Shown piece by piece: positions 23,995 to 34,688 of a stretch of 64,000 nucleotides of DNA. Within the stretch, counting starts at the first letter, position 1. Each line of letters opens with the position of its first letter. This stretch comes from Coptis chinensis (Eukaryota > Streptophyta > Magnoliopsida > Ranunculales > Ranunculaceae). The stretch spans positions 58,301,501 through 58,365,500 of the forward strand of contig CM027377.1 in the NCBI GenBank assembly GCA_015680905.1, read 5' to 3'. The position numbers were made by a program, and so were the translations under genes. A model generated the notes under the pieces. The model did not search any database. It had not been told where the DNA came from and saw nothing but the letters and a program-made list of their open reading frames with translations.

Positions 23995-26565
23995 TATAAC
24001 ACCCCTTGTTTTTATTCTTTTATTTTCCTAATAATAATAATAAAAAAATAGATAAAACAGATATAGGATATCCAACAGTTACGGATAAAAGCCCGTAGGT
24101 AAATAGATAAGTGTTGTCCTTGTTTTTCGGTGAGTTTTCTCACGTAGAGTTTTTGGGGAAAAACACAGAGAGAGTTTTATATAGAAAAACGGGATTTTAC
24201 TAAAAGAAGAAAAGGAAGAGTTCTTCTGTTAGCTAACTGATAATCGGAGAGCGCTACAGGTGAGTAGATTAGTTTTTCTATTCACGTCTAACTTTACTGT
24301 TCAAAGATTCCACTCATGGTTTCTGCTCTTTCTGTCATTATTATTCGTCCTGTTGATGTGAAAACTTGTTAAACTGTCGTTATTAAAGCTGGTTAAACTC
24401 TGGTTAAACTTTGTTGAAACTCGGAAAGTGGAATTTAACTGTCGGAGCTTATTGGGCCCGATAATGGCGGCGCGAGCCCAAAAATCGTCCTATTTTTGTT
24501 TTGGTTGAACTATTCTGTTGTAGTTGAACTTTGATGGTTGTGGTGTGATTGAATAAGGTTTGGTTGTGATTTCAATGGAAGCGCCAGCCTCTTAGAAATC
24601 GTCCATGCATACTGCTTAAGTTTTTATTACATTTAATGTGTTGATTGTTGGTTGGTTATGGGTTATTGAGGATTGTTTGGGTGATGTAGAGTGAGGGGGC
24701 GGCTGTTGGGAGCTTGAAGACGAATCAATGGCGTCCAGTCGAGTTTTTCCCAGTATACTAAAATCACGAATTGTGGGTATTGGTGTTTAGGGGTTTCCTC
24801 AAGGAACCCAACCGCTGGGTTCAAATTGGGTGGCGAGTGATGGCCGGTGGTGGCTGTGGTGGTGGAGGCGCTGTGAGGGGAAGAAGATAAACACCGTTTT
24901 CCTCGTCTGTTGGGCTTGGGCCAAACCATTTCTAGTGTGGGTTGGGTAGAACCAACTCATCTTGAGTGATAACTCATCTTGAGTGATGGCTGGTGGTGGC
25001 TAGAGCTGGTGGAGGTTTTGGTGAGGAAGGAAGATGAACAGTAAATCTCGATTTGGGCTTGGGCCCAATCGTGGGTAGGCTTATGGGTTTTTTTTTTAGA
25101 TTTTCAAATTTGGATTTTTGTTTTAGACTTTGGGCCTTAGACTTTGGGCTTTTGGGTTAGAAGAGTTTGGGACTAGTTGACTGTTGTTGACCCTTGGTCG
25201 ACTTTGACTTTGACTAGAGTTGACTTTGACCAGAGTTGACTTTTGACCAGTTGACCCAATTTGACCTTTTAACTTGGAGATTTGGGTTATTAGGATAGGT
25301 CTAGGGCTATTAGCATGCTTGGTTTTAGGCTAAGACCTTTATATATACGTGTGTATGTGTATTAACTACTATGTGATATTTCAGTTTTTATGATATGCAA
25401 CGTTATGACACTTAGACATCGGTATATTAATAACGCGTAACAAAAAATACATGAATCAAGATACTCTTTCGTTCTCTGAAATAATATATGCAATAAAGTT
25501 TAATAATGCGTAAACAAATTTACCGCACTCTTTTAGAACTCTCCATGCCTCAAGTTTTGGAATTGAGTTTTATGACTATTGATGTCATATGTTAGGTGGG
25601 CATTTATTGAATGTGCCATAAATGGCCCGTTAGCGTTATATATGGGTATTCATTGAATGTGCCATGAATGACCAGATTGTTTGGACTGCCCTAAAGAGGA
25701 ACTAAAGTATACGCCTTGCGGGTTAGTTGTATTCTTTGATTATGCTAGTGTTTGGGTTACTTTTGAATACCTAATATAATATCTACATATGTTATATAGA
25801 AGTTCTAACTTTCTTTTGCAGGAGGGTAAGACTTAATAACATTTTGTGCAGGGACGCGGTCCTACCCTTATACAGCAGTAGATATCGGTAAGTTTTAATT
25901 CAATGATTTAGATATTAAAACGAGTTATTAGAATGAGTTAATCTAAAAGAAGTTTTGCTTGGGAAGAAACTATGCTTTGAAATTGAAATGACTAACTACT
26001 TCGCCTTCCAAGCCGGGAATGATTCAGTAATGGGAAAATATAAAGTGATTGTTTGGATAATTAAAGTATGATAATGTTTATATGTGGTTAGTCTACTCAT
26101 ACCAGCAAATTCCATTTTGCTTACCCATGTTTGCTTTGTTTTGGCAACGTGGGTGTGTTCTTGGGAACATAGGTGGAAGGCAGTGGAACCGCAGCGTGTG
26201 ATTTGGATTCTTGCCTGGAGCAGTCCGGGAGGTTATTTTATTAGGTCTGATCTTTTGGAAGTATGTAATAATGTAGTTTTCTTTTCATATGACATGAAAA
26301 ATACGATGTTGAAGACCTGTTATTCTTAGAGTGGTTTGATGTTTTATTGGGACGAAAGATAGATTTTTTTATAAAGTAATAAAGAGAATTTTGGAGATTA
26401 TTTTTGTTGTTAAGATTCTTTATGATGTGGGTTTTAGGTTTTGACATGTGTTGTATCCACCCCGTCATAGCCTGGGTTTTTAGACAATTGAACCAAGTGA
26501 TGTTTGAGATATTTATATTTCAAATATTCATTTTTTTTAATTGTTTAGAAATTCGGGCTGTGACA
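23995..26565 (+). repeat. Solo LTR of a Ty3 chromovirus-like family, 2,571 bp
   Basis: It starts TATAACACCCC and ends GGGCTGTGACA, and is flanked by a perfect 5-bp duplication AAACT (23,990-23,994 and 26,566-26,570). The same family, in the other orientation, provides the two LTRs of the element at 44,434-51,309. There is no internal sequence, so this is a recombined solo LTR. A block of repeated 'gttgactttgac' words lies at 25,170-25,260. The 5' end is TA rather than the usual TG. Confidence 0.88.
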
Positions 26566-26829
26566 AAACTCTTGAGTGTATGGGGTACTAGGAAGGTTTG
26601 AAAATTAAGGTTCGTAAACGTAAGGATTTCCCGTAGTATACTCGAATTCGGAATATTATGGACAATGGGATAACTAGTGATAAAGACTACCACAAAAAGA
26701 ACAAGGTTCTGGGTTTGCTTTGTAATTCCATGATGGTTGTGATGCATATTGATAAGACATGACTGCTCAATCAATGATGATGATGCACAAATAGTAGAAA
26801 TTCATTTTTTTTGGATTTTTGAAAACTTT

Positions 26830-27720
26830 GCTTTGGTCAATAATTTTACTATGCCCTGTTCAAAGGAATAGTTGGGCGCGAGACTAGGATGGCTCTACTA
26901 CACGTCTCAGAAGAGTAGGCAGTCACTTCACCAAGTGGTGTGCTACCAAGAATCTTCACTCACGATGAATCTGGGGGAGGGGAGCGAGGAAAGTAGTTGG
27001 TCCACTGGAATCTGGTAATTTATTACTCTAAATCCTAGTAGCTATATTTAATTTTGTCCTTTTCTGGAAGAGCATGACTACTTGGGCTCTAGTTGATTGA
27101 TTTTAATTAATTTTTTTTTTTCTAGGGCTTTCAAGAATCAAACAACGTCTAATTTACCTACATTGGGTAATGACTTCCCAATGGTTGTTATGGCTCGGGT
27201 TTAGCCTTATGTGCGAATGTAAATTGCAGTGCGGAAAGTAAATTTCAAACAATTACGTAAGCATGCTTGAACACACAAGTATCCTCTTACTTGGGTTTCA
27301 AGGAGGTTTAGAATTTACCTCTCAAGTCGTGCTTACACGTTGGTTAAGGAGAAGGCGACGTCGGTTGGTGATTGATCTGAGAATCAGGCCCAACCTTTCC
27401 AACTTTACCCTGTTTTAAGTTACGATAAAGGCCCACTTAAAAAGCCCACAAGTTGGGTTTTTGACAATTTATACAACTTTGCCTTCAAGGGCTCAAACTT
27501 AAAACTAAACTAAGATTACACTAATCTAATTAACTAGTTTTATATTAATCACCTAGATTAACTATAGTCAAATGGACTTAGAGTGTTGATTACAAAATTG
27601 ATTCAAACTGTGTGAGCTATGATCCACCACTTGCCTCACACACTTGAACTTCTCAAGTCAATTAAAACTCTAATCCATTGGTAAGTATTAAACTTAAACC
27701 AAGTTTAACTCATGTTCATC
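26830..27720. repeat. Dispersed repeat B, related to 1,745-2,760
   Basis: It shares ordered blocks with repeat A ('tactatgccctgttcaaa', 'gtgctaccaagaatct', 'gtagttggtccact', 'gttatggctcggg', 'aagtatcctct') in the same orientation. No coding domain is visible. Confidence 0.5.
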
Positions 27721-27849
27721 ATAAGAAATCAATGAAAAACCAATTTTTTTCTTTTTTTTCATTTTTCTTTTTATCACTAACTATTACAAACAAGTTCCAC
27801 TATTTTCTCCTACTCTATTACAAAATTCGGGATTGGTGTACAACTTCTT

Positions 27850-28994
27850 GTCACATATGAACTGAACTACCAAAAAATCGGATACACCTTACTGGAAGTG
27901 ACTGGGCGGTCGCCTACCGCCGCCGATGGCTTGATGTCGGTTTTTGTCAGTTTGATCAACACCTCTCTAGGTTATTTGTTCCACAGCCTAATTTGTAAGA
28001 AAGTGGATCAGTACAGAGAAACAATAAAATAAAATGACAAAAATTGAAAAAAAAATAGAAATAGAGAGATGAGAATGATGCTCCCTTTTTAGATTCTCAA
28101 CTAATCACTCTCACTCCTTCAATCCATGATGGCGGTGGAATTTGAAGTTCTAATAATGGTGTAAGTATACTTCAAAAGAGTTTAGATTATAAGTTAAGGT
28201 TCATCTTAAATTATTTAGAGTTTGAGTGAGGGAGATATGAAGAAGAAATGTAGACTCTTATGGGATTAAAATGGTTCTAAGCTATGAAAACTTGAAAGCT
28301 TTGATTGTTGTATTGAAATGACTTGAAAACATGAAAGGAAGATTGATTAAAACATTAAAAGAAAATCAAGCAAACAAAATTGAAGATTGAAACAAAGAGC
28401 AAGTAACAAGTTTGATTGAAATAAAGAAAAGGAAATAACGTACAAGTTGATTGAAATAAAATAAAACAACAAGAAATTAAAAACATGAATTGAAAAACAA
28501 GACAATAAATATAAACAAATCAAATAGTTTGGATCCTAAGATAATGGATGAGTTATCTCTCCCTTGATTTTTGTTTATATACCCCTACTTTTGCCATTTA
28601 CAGATTTGCCCTTCTCCAATACAAACTAGACACCTCACCCCTTTCACTTTTTCTTTTGATTTTGCTTTTTGGTGCCTTCTTGACCAAGGTATGTTTAGGG
28701 AGAAAGTCTTCATAATTTGAAATAAAGGCCTCCATCTTTGGTCTTCTAATTTGAGGACTTTGACCGGTTGACTTTGACTTTTTCAGCACTTTTCCGTAGC
28801 AGCTACTAATCTTCATAATAAGCGTGATTAAGGCACCTTTTGGTGCTAAGACGCCGCTTTTATGATAAGTGGTCTGAAATACTCCTTAACCTGAAAAAGG
28901 CAGTAAAAGCTATAAGTTGTTTTTTCATTAAGCATAAGAAAGGTTGTAATGTAGCAAAATACGAGTAATAAAACACACATTTGGGAGCTAATAA
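27850..28994 (-). repeat. LTR on minus strand, related to the LTR at 37,729
   Basis: Read down from 28,994, 'agctcccaaatgtg' matches 'agaccccaaatgtg' at 37,733. The match continues through 'cattaca', 'tatgcttaat' / 'tacgcttaat', 'tatgaagattag' / 'tatgaagactcga' and the 'gtcaaagtcaa' block. A 'ggtatataaac' TATA-like box lies near 28,573 on the minus strand. The lower end is uncertain. It abuts, in inverse orientation, plus-strand element sequence that begins at 28,995. Confidence 0.55.
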
Positions 28995-30084
28995 CCAACC
29001 CATGCTCCAAACTTGTTTAGGGGTGGTATATTTTCATCACAAATAAAAGAGTTCAGGTGTACTGTCGTTTTTGCTCATGTTCCTATGGTAATCTCTTTCT
29101 TTATCTTGGACAAAACATATTTTCATGTGGGGGTGGTATAGTAACATTTTGCAAAAACTAGGAAATTCTTATATTAGTATATTTCTTTCTTTCTTAAAAA
29201 AAACTAAAATACCAAAAATATTTTTTTGTTTAGTACTAAAAGTCTTGTTTCCTTTTTCTGTGATGAATAAATACTCTAGAAATCTCATTATAGCAATAGA
29301 GTAAGGATTCGTTTTCAAACTTAGACTAATATACGTACAATAGTTTCTGCATCTTTTTATGAATGGCATACATAAGCATTTAATTGCATATAGCAGTGAA
29401 TTTCTGATACCAAGGTTAGAACAATTAAGGTCCATATCCTGTAAGAATCTAGCCAAAAACCTCATCTGAATGATTATTGAGTGATGACACAAAGGATGTC
29501 CGGATAAAAAGACTACACGTCCATTTGCTTGATCACCATGTCATATCCTATAAGAGCATTTAGGCCCTTTTTTTTATTGATATAGCCAAATAAACGTTAA
29601 AAACCCAAAAATATATTTTTCCTCTAGCTACCTCTTTTTTAGCCTTAAAAAACTTCTAAATGCCTTTTTATTTTTTGTCATCAATTCCTCACCCGATACA
29701 ACACACAATAAAAAAACTTACCCAGCTGACGAGTTGACAATTGAATGAACATTAAAAAGAGAAGAGAAGACCTTGTACAAAAACATATTAGTTAGTGCTT
29801 CGGAAAGAAAGAAAAGAAAAGAATGACCCTTCAAAAACCAAAACTCCAAAAAAAATCGAAGGAGTCAAAAATCGAATCTCCCAAAAGTTCAAAATCAAAA
29901 GGAGTCCATATCAAAATAAACGAAAGCAAAAAGAAGCAGAAGCAAAGTTAGAACTCCCAAAAATCAAAATCATATGGAGTCACAAAGCCAAAGGGATAAA
30001 GAATGAATCACAATTCGGAATCGAAGAACAAAATGAGATTCTTCTCTAGTTATCTAAAAGGAAGAACCATTTATTTTACCTGAA

Positions 30085-31675
30085 AATAGGTGTATAAGGA
30101 AGATGGTTACAACTGACTAGTTAATCAGCAAGAAGAAAAAGCACTCTATGAGAAATCAATTAGCATCACCAAACTAGACCCGACCTGCACTAGTAGATGA
30201 TCTCCACTAGTATAAGGAGGAAATGGTTCAGCACCTTTTCAGAGGCAAGTCTTTCCCAACATCAATATCAGACTTCTTGCTGGTCAGGTTCACCTGATTT
30301 TTGGAACCATTCACCCAACAAATCGAAAGAATTGAATATCTTTGGAAAAGACCATAGCTCATGAAGATCGTTCTGTGAAAATTACAGTATCATACACAAC
30401 ACACTCTTCTATTGGACATATAACTATTGGGTGTTAGTATATCTTATACCCAGCAAGAAGTTTCTTGGGAGGATTTGGTGTGAAATATCCACCTGTTCAA
30501 AAAATTGTATGTTCTTTGGTCCTATAAGTATTTAAATAATTAGAGTTATGAAGATGTTCTGAAGTCTAGAAATATATTCCTTTAACACGCAGGCACGAAA
30601 AATGGTGTTCCAAGTAGGAACTAAACAAGCATCAACATAGTTAAGAGAATGTGAAACAAACAACAATAAGTAACATAATACCAGTGGAAACTTTCCTAGA
30701 CAGGCCAGAAGAAAGGAATCCCCCATGAACATTTTCTGGGTCCTAAAAACACATTTTCCATTCATAACCAAATATAACACAGACAATAACACCACTCTCC
30801 TATGAAAGACGACAAGATAAAAAAAATACAACTTGGTTTGGTTTGAACTAAAACTTATATTATATTTTGTTTGATAAAAGTTTAAAAGTTTAAAAATGGT
30901 TGACATGCTAATAACTAAATAGTTCAATTAACACCACATTAATTAACAAAAGACATATTTTTAAGTAACCAATTCAAAAAGCATTAAAACACCTCAGTTG
31001 ATTCAGATTCAAATTATAGAGCAATCTTATAGAAAAATTGCTAAAAAATATTTCATCGAAACACCGAAGTTAGCAATGAAGCGAACTTGAATGAATCAAA
31101 CAATTTTGATTTATGAATTGAAGAAACAATTAATTCATGATTTGAGTTAATTTGATTCGAAATTAATCGAATTAATAAAGAGTGAGATCGCTTGAAATAT
31201 TAAGAGTGAGATTGATAGAAATATTACCTGATTGACCAAGTTAAGAGTGAGATCGAGAAATGAGGATGCGTCCAAGAGAAAATTTGGAGCGATCTGAAAC
31301 CCTAGTTTTAGTAAAAAAAAAAAAAAAAAATAAAATGAAATGAAAAGTTGAAGCTGAGCGGTTGTGTACTATTTTGAAGTGTTCCCGCTAATTGTAAGTG
31401 TTAACGTTTTAATCATTCATTTCAGCACCAGAAGATAATTCACCGAGTTGGTTAAGTATTGGGTCCTTAAGGCCTGCAGTCGAGATTGGTCTAGTGTTCG
31501 AGTCTCACCCAAAACCAAAAAACCAGTTATTTTTATTAAAAGGGAATGATTTTAATATATTGGAATGCCTTTTAAGTGTTCCTATCTAGGAACACACTTT
31601 ATCCGTTCCAAACCCAATTTATCACCATTCCTGATTGTGAAAAATGGTGTAGTGTACAAGTATTTTGAAGACCTG
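30085..31675. other. Probable 1.6-kb insertion of unknown type in the Athila-like element
   Basis: The flanks align with 14,341-14,400 of the related element but this stretch does not. A repeated 'acctga' occurs at both edges (about 30,079 and 31,671). The minus strand near 31,300-31,210 looks like a plant gene start: a poly-T tract, then 'aaactagggtttcagatcgc', then 'tcaatcag|gtaata' like a 5' exon and intron donor. No coding domain is recognised in 30,250-31,000. It may carry captured gene DNA. Confidence 0.35.
31442..31540 (+). repeat. tRNA-derived SINE-like sequence
   Basis: A Pol III box A-like 'tggttaagtattgg' (31,448) and a box B-like 'gtgttcgagtctcac' (about 31,493) are spaced about as in tRNA genes, and are followed by an A-rich tract near 31,512. 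The sequence does not fold as a complete tRNA, so a SINE head is more likely than a tRNA gene. I cannot identify the target duplication. Confidence 0.45.
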
Positions 31676-32243
31676 ATTTCTCAAGTTATCAAATGTTGTT
31701 TTCCTTTCCATTTTCTTTCTAAACAATCAGTCTAGCCCTGTAATTCCTAATAAAAGACATCTAGCTCGAGTAAGAATAGGATGGTGTGATAGTAAGTGGA
31801 AATTGTGATCAATCGACCCCAGTTTTCTTTGAAAGTCATTCGTGTATATAAGGAATATAAATGCCCGCTGCATTTGAGAGAACTAAACTTGAGTGAATCT
31901 ATGAGAGAGTTTGTGTTTTAACCCACCTTAAGGACGCTCTCCATAAGTTTCAGAAATAACTTTACTTTTGTTTATCATTGCTCATGTTTGCGCATTTATC
32001 TTTAGATGATTTAATTACTGTACATATGTTATCCTAAGTTTGAAGGAGTTTGCCCTTATTCCCCACTAATGAAATGTATGGACTTCTGAGAATAAATAAG
32101 GAGACAAGACCCTTGTGCTAAATAGAGAAAGTTTGTTAGTACCTTCTTTGGTAAACTCTCACGAAGTTTAAACTCGTCTACTAGGGAATTCATTGTGGTT
32201 TAAGGTCTTGTTGCATATGGTCAATGCAATCGCACTCCGCAAA

Positions 32244-32420
32244 CACTACACCATAATAGGATATTTGCAACACGCCCTTTTTTTTATTTGCAACGGTTAT
32301 TTAGCGTTAGTAAGTTTCCAACGTTAAATAAGCGTTGGCAATGTTGTAAAGCGTTGCTTTATTTGGGTGAATTTCTGGAATTAATTGCTAACGCTTAAAA
32401 AGCGTTGGAGAAGTGTTACA
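32244..32420 (+). repeat. CACTA left terminus and subterminal repeats
   Basis: After the 10-bp CACTACACCA terminus come several variants of 'gcaacgg', 'aacgttaaataagcgttgg' and 'aacgcttaaaaagcgttgg'. Several are internally palindromic. The same words recur inverted at the right end. Confidence 0.85.
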
Positions 32421-32461
32421 AATTAAAAACTTAAAAATTTCGCAAATGAAAAAAATCGAAA

Positions 32462-32502
32462 TATAAAACATAACTTTTTTTTCTCTCCTCTCTCTCTCTC
32501 TC
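32462..32502 (+). promoter_or_regulatory. Possible core promoter: TATAAAA plus CT-rich leader
   Basis: TATAAAA lies at 32,462-32,468 and a pure CT tract at 32,481-32,502, both upstream of an ATG at 32,551. CT-rich leaders are common in plant genes, so the transposon may have taken the 5' end of its NDPK3 donor including promoter elements. Activity is not shown. Confidence 0.4.
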
Positions 32503-32550
32503 ACCGCCGCATATTTCAAAATCCCTAATTTACGCACTCCTCAAAATCAA

Positions 32551-32851
32551 ATGTACAGATCTGTTTCTAATTCCCTTAGATCTTTCATTTCTGCTTCCAA
32601 ATCTTCACCTCTCTGTGCTGGTTTGTTTCTTTAACTATTTTTTCAATTCAATCTACATTTCTCAATAACATAGGGAAGATTTATAATAATTGATTATTGT
32701 TATTGTAGAAGGAGGGGAGCGATTGCATTTGCAAATGCCTACTTCATTCAGGGGAAAAGCACTTTATTATGTCCCTCGTTTTATGGAAGAACAGAGTCGA
32801 GGAATGTGCCCAACGGATGGCTCTCTGGACTGCTCGCCCTTCCTGCTGCAG
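32551..32851 (+). pseudogene. Captured NDPK3-like 5' fragment (nucleoside diphosphate kinase III)
   Basis: NDPK3 exchanges phosphate between nucleoside di- and triphosphates in the mitochondrial intermembrane space. Exon 1 (32,551-32,620) encodes MYRSVSNSLRSFISASKSS, a mitochondrial-type presequence, and ends at a GT donor. Exon 2 (about 32,709-32,851) encodes RRGAIAFANAY... and ends NGWLSGLLALPAA at a GT donor. Plant NDPK3 proteins have a closely similar W-I-(S/T)-G-(L/A)-LALPAAAYM segment just before the kinase domain. The kinase domain itself is absent. Exon 1 and exon 2 are not in phase for this reading, so the fragment is probably not translated as such. The identity rests on the LALPAA block plus gene position and is less certain than the LIG1 call. 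Confidence 0.6.
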
Positions 32852-32994
32852 GTTTACATTTATATATATTTATTTATTTTTGGGTGTTTGTATTGTTCCT
32901 CTAAGTGGATGAAAGGAGATGATGTATTGTTTAAAGTAAAAGGTCTGAGTAGGAATTTATACTACTCATTTTGTGGGTATGAATTTGATGGTGG

Positions 32995-33280
32995 GTGTCG
33001 GAGTTCCTACAGCCCCTTCTATTGCTTACTGTTCAAAGCCTGAAGGAGAAGAATCTGAAACTTATCATATTCGCTGTTCTTGGCAAGTCAGTTTTTTTTT
33101 AAAGGTTGGTTTCTTTTGTTGTCGTTTTTGCATTTTTGGTTGTTTAATTGATGATGGGCTGTTTTATTTGGTTAAAATAGTGAAGAAGCTGCGAAAGATG
33201 CTATAATTTATAGTTATAAGGCTGCTTTGCTAGTGGATTTTCTGCTAAACTTACTCCTGAACAAGTTTCTCAGATCTCAA
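32995..33280 (+). pseudogene. Captured SPI-1-like inhibitor I9 fragment (subtilisin propeptide-like)
   Basis: Plant SPI-1-type proteins are stand-alone I9 domains that inhibit subtilases. The first exon (to 33,086) encodes APSIAYCSKPEGEESETYHI and ends at a GT donor. The second (33,181-33,280) encodes EEAAKDAIIYSYK and then SGFSAKLTPEQVSQIS. These are the hallmark I9 blocks (YSYK...A-S-G-F-SAKLTPEQV). Exon phases join correctly across the intron. Two extra bases after YSYKAA put the second block in another frame, and a few residues around the first junction are missing. The usual C-terminal segment (PGVLQVVPSRTYQLH) is absent. Same orientation as the flanking NDPK3 and LIG1 pieces. Confidence 0.78.
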
Positions 33281-33339
33281 GTATGTTATTTTGTTTCTTT
33301 CGGTTTTGTACTTTCAATTAAAGCTTGGGATTGGTATGG

Positions 33340-34090
33340 TTAAAGATTTAATATCTGTCGTTTATTTATCCGCCAATAAAATTGCCCCGGCACATCAAGG
33401 GATTGAGTTGGGGATTGGGGATGCTAGTATTATTAAAGCTTTAGCTGAAGCTTATGGTAGGGAAGTTGTTCATATTAAAAGCCAGTTAGAGGTAATGTGT
33501 TCTGTTACTTTTTACTTATTCCGTGTTATTATGTTGTTATTGTTTTACTTTGTTGCTTTTATTTATTTACTGTTGTATATTTAGACATGGGGTGATTTGG
33601 GACTTGTTGCGAAAGCTAGCCGTTCGTCTCAGAGGGTTATGTTTAAGCCTGCTCCGTTGATTTGTTGTTAAAGTTTTGGATACGTTTCGTGCCATTGCTA
33701 AGGTTTATTGTTTGTTCTTCATTTTTTTTTAATGTATGTTTGTAGTCCATGCTTGGTCTTTTGATTATGAATGTTATCAGGAGTCGGGAAATAATAGTCA
33801 AGAGAAGAAAAAGAACCATATTAAAGGACTTCTTGTTCTTTGCTACGGATTGTGAACCTCGATTATCTAATTAAATACTTGCAGGTTATGATTTAAACGC
33901 GTCGTAGATAGTCTTTTGTTGATTTTGTTTACTTTTGCGGTTTGCTTACTATGTTGAATGTTTTGGTGCGATCAAAGTTGCGAATTGGATTGGTGAAAGG
34001 AGACTTTGTTTGTAGCTTTAGGGCATCTTCTTTGTTTATTCGAAAAAAGAATCGGCTCCTTCTTCACAAACCCAGTCTTCTCTTGAAGAG
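33340..34090 (+). pseudogene. LIG1: Captured DNA ligase 1 fragment (four exon pieces, introns kept)
   Basis: LIG1 is the ATP-dependent ligase that joins Okazaki fragments. Piece 1 (about 33,340-33,491) encodes VYLSANKIAPAHQGIELGIG and GDASIIKALAEAYGR. Piece 2 (33,585-33,702) encodes GDLGLVAKASRSSQRVMFKP and then VVKVLDTFRAIAK. Piece 3 (33,781-33,884) encodes ESGNNSQEKKKNHIKGLLV and ATDCEP. Piece 4 (about 33,970-34,090) encodes KLRIGL and then SAPSSQTQSSLEE. All belong to the ligase DNA-binding domain; the adenylation domain with its catalytic lysine is absent. Introns have GT...AG borders. An extra T near 33,660 and further frame changes in pieces 3 and 4 make it non-functional. The order and spacing match genomic DNA of one donor gene. 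Confidence 0.9.
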
Positions 34091-34688
34091 GTTAGTTAAT
34101 ATAGCATGACTGAATTTTAGTGTTCAGAATAGCTGTTTTACTAGTTTTATGTGGATTTGAGAATAGGGGTAGAAGTTGAAAGTTGCAAGTTTTTTTTTTT
34201 TTTTTTTGCTTGACAATCAATATCATTTTGTAGCATCCTTATGTTTATGGGCTGTTCTTGACAACCCACTCCTACCGCCATTAGTGTCCCACTAACCGCC
34301 TTCCCCCATAATGAGAGGTGCGGTTTTCCTCGAAAGCTCCGTAATGAGTAGATGCCATGACTGTAACCCTGGTCTTGTAGGAACCTAGACGATGTGGGAC
34401 TAAAATACTTTCACCCCCGTGGTGCTAGGGGCTTTTCCAACACAACTGTAGTATGACATCCTCTTCCGTAAGTAGCTTTCTTACCGATTACCGGCTGTAG
34501 GGCGGTACACCTTTTATGGTTATGATTTGGACTGTATATTTAAAGCCAGAAGGAACATTTGTGTGGTTGCTTCTGTAATTGGTTCCAAATACTTGGCTTT
34601 GCTTTTTGCGTATAATGACCATGTTCAAATATTAACCACGAATACTTATTTTTCTTTCCTTTTATTTGTTTATTTATTTTTATAACAG

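Larger units (their letters stand above)
28995..32243 (+). mobile_element. Athila-like element, 3' part on plus strand (fossil; resumes at 37,637)
   Basis: Blocks at 29,000-30,060 and 31,700-32,243 match, in order, the 3' non-coding region of the element at 7,062-16,510. Examples are 'gatagtaagtgg' (31,787; compare 14,456), 'actctcacgaag' (32,155; compare 14,851) and 'cttgttgcatatggtcaatg' (32,206; compare 14,903). The final part and polypurine tract lie beyond the CACTA insertion (37,637-37,728), followed by a 3' LTR. Segment about 30,085-31,675 has no counterpart and is probably an insertion. Broken. Confidence 0.65.

Noticed and set aside
30532-30927. A 131-residue minus-strand hydrophobic frame
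   Set aside because: No motif, odd composition, and no splice or start context that would make it a gene.
31442-31540. A tRNA gene
   Set aside because: Boxes A and B are present, but arms do not pair into a full cloverleaf and an A-rich tract follows; a SINE head is more likely.
31630-31660. A CACTACACCATTTTT word on the minus strand that resembles a CACTA terminus
   Set aside because: No matching left end, subterminal repeats or 3-bp duplication was found; a partial or chance end.
34180-34530. A 'gatgtgggactaaaa' containing block between captured LIG1 and ERdj2 exons
   Set aside because: It resembles common plant dispersed repeats, but I could not define ends or a family, so it is not listed as an element.
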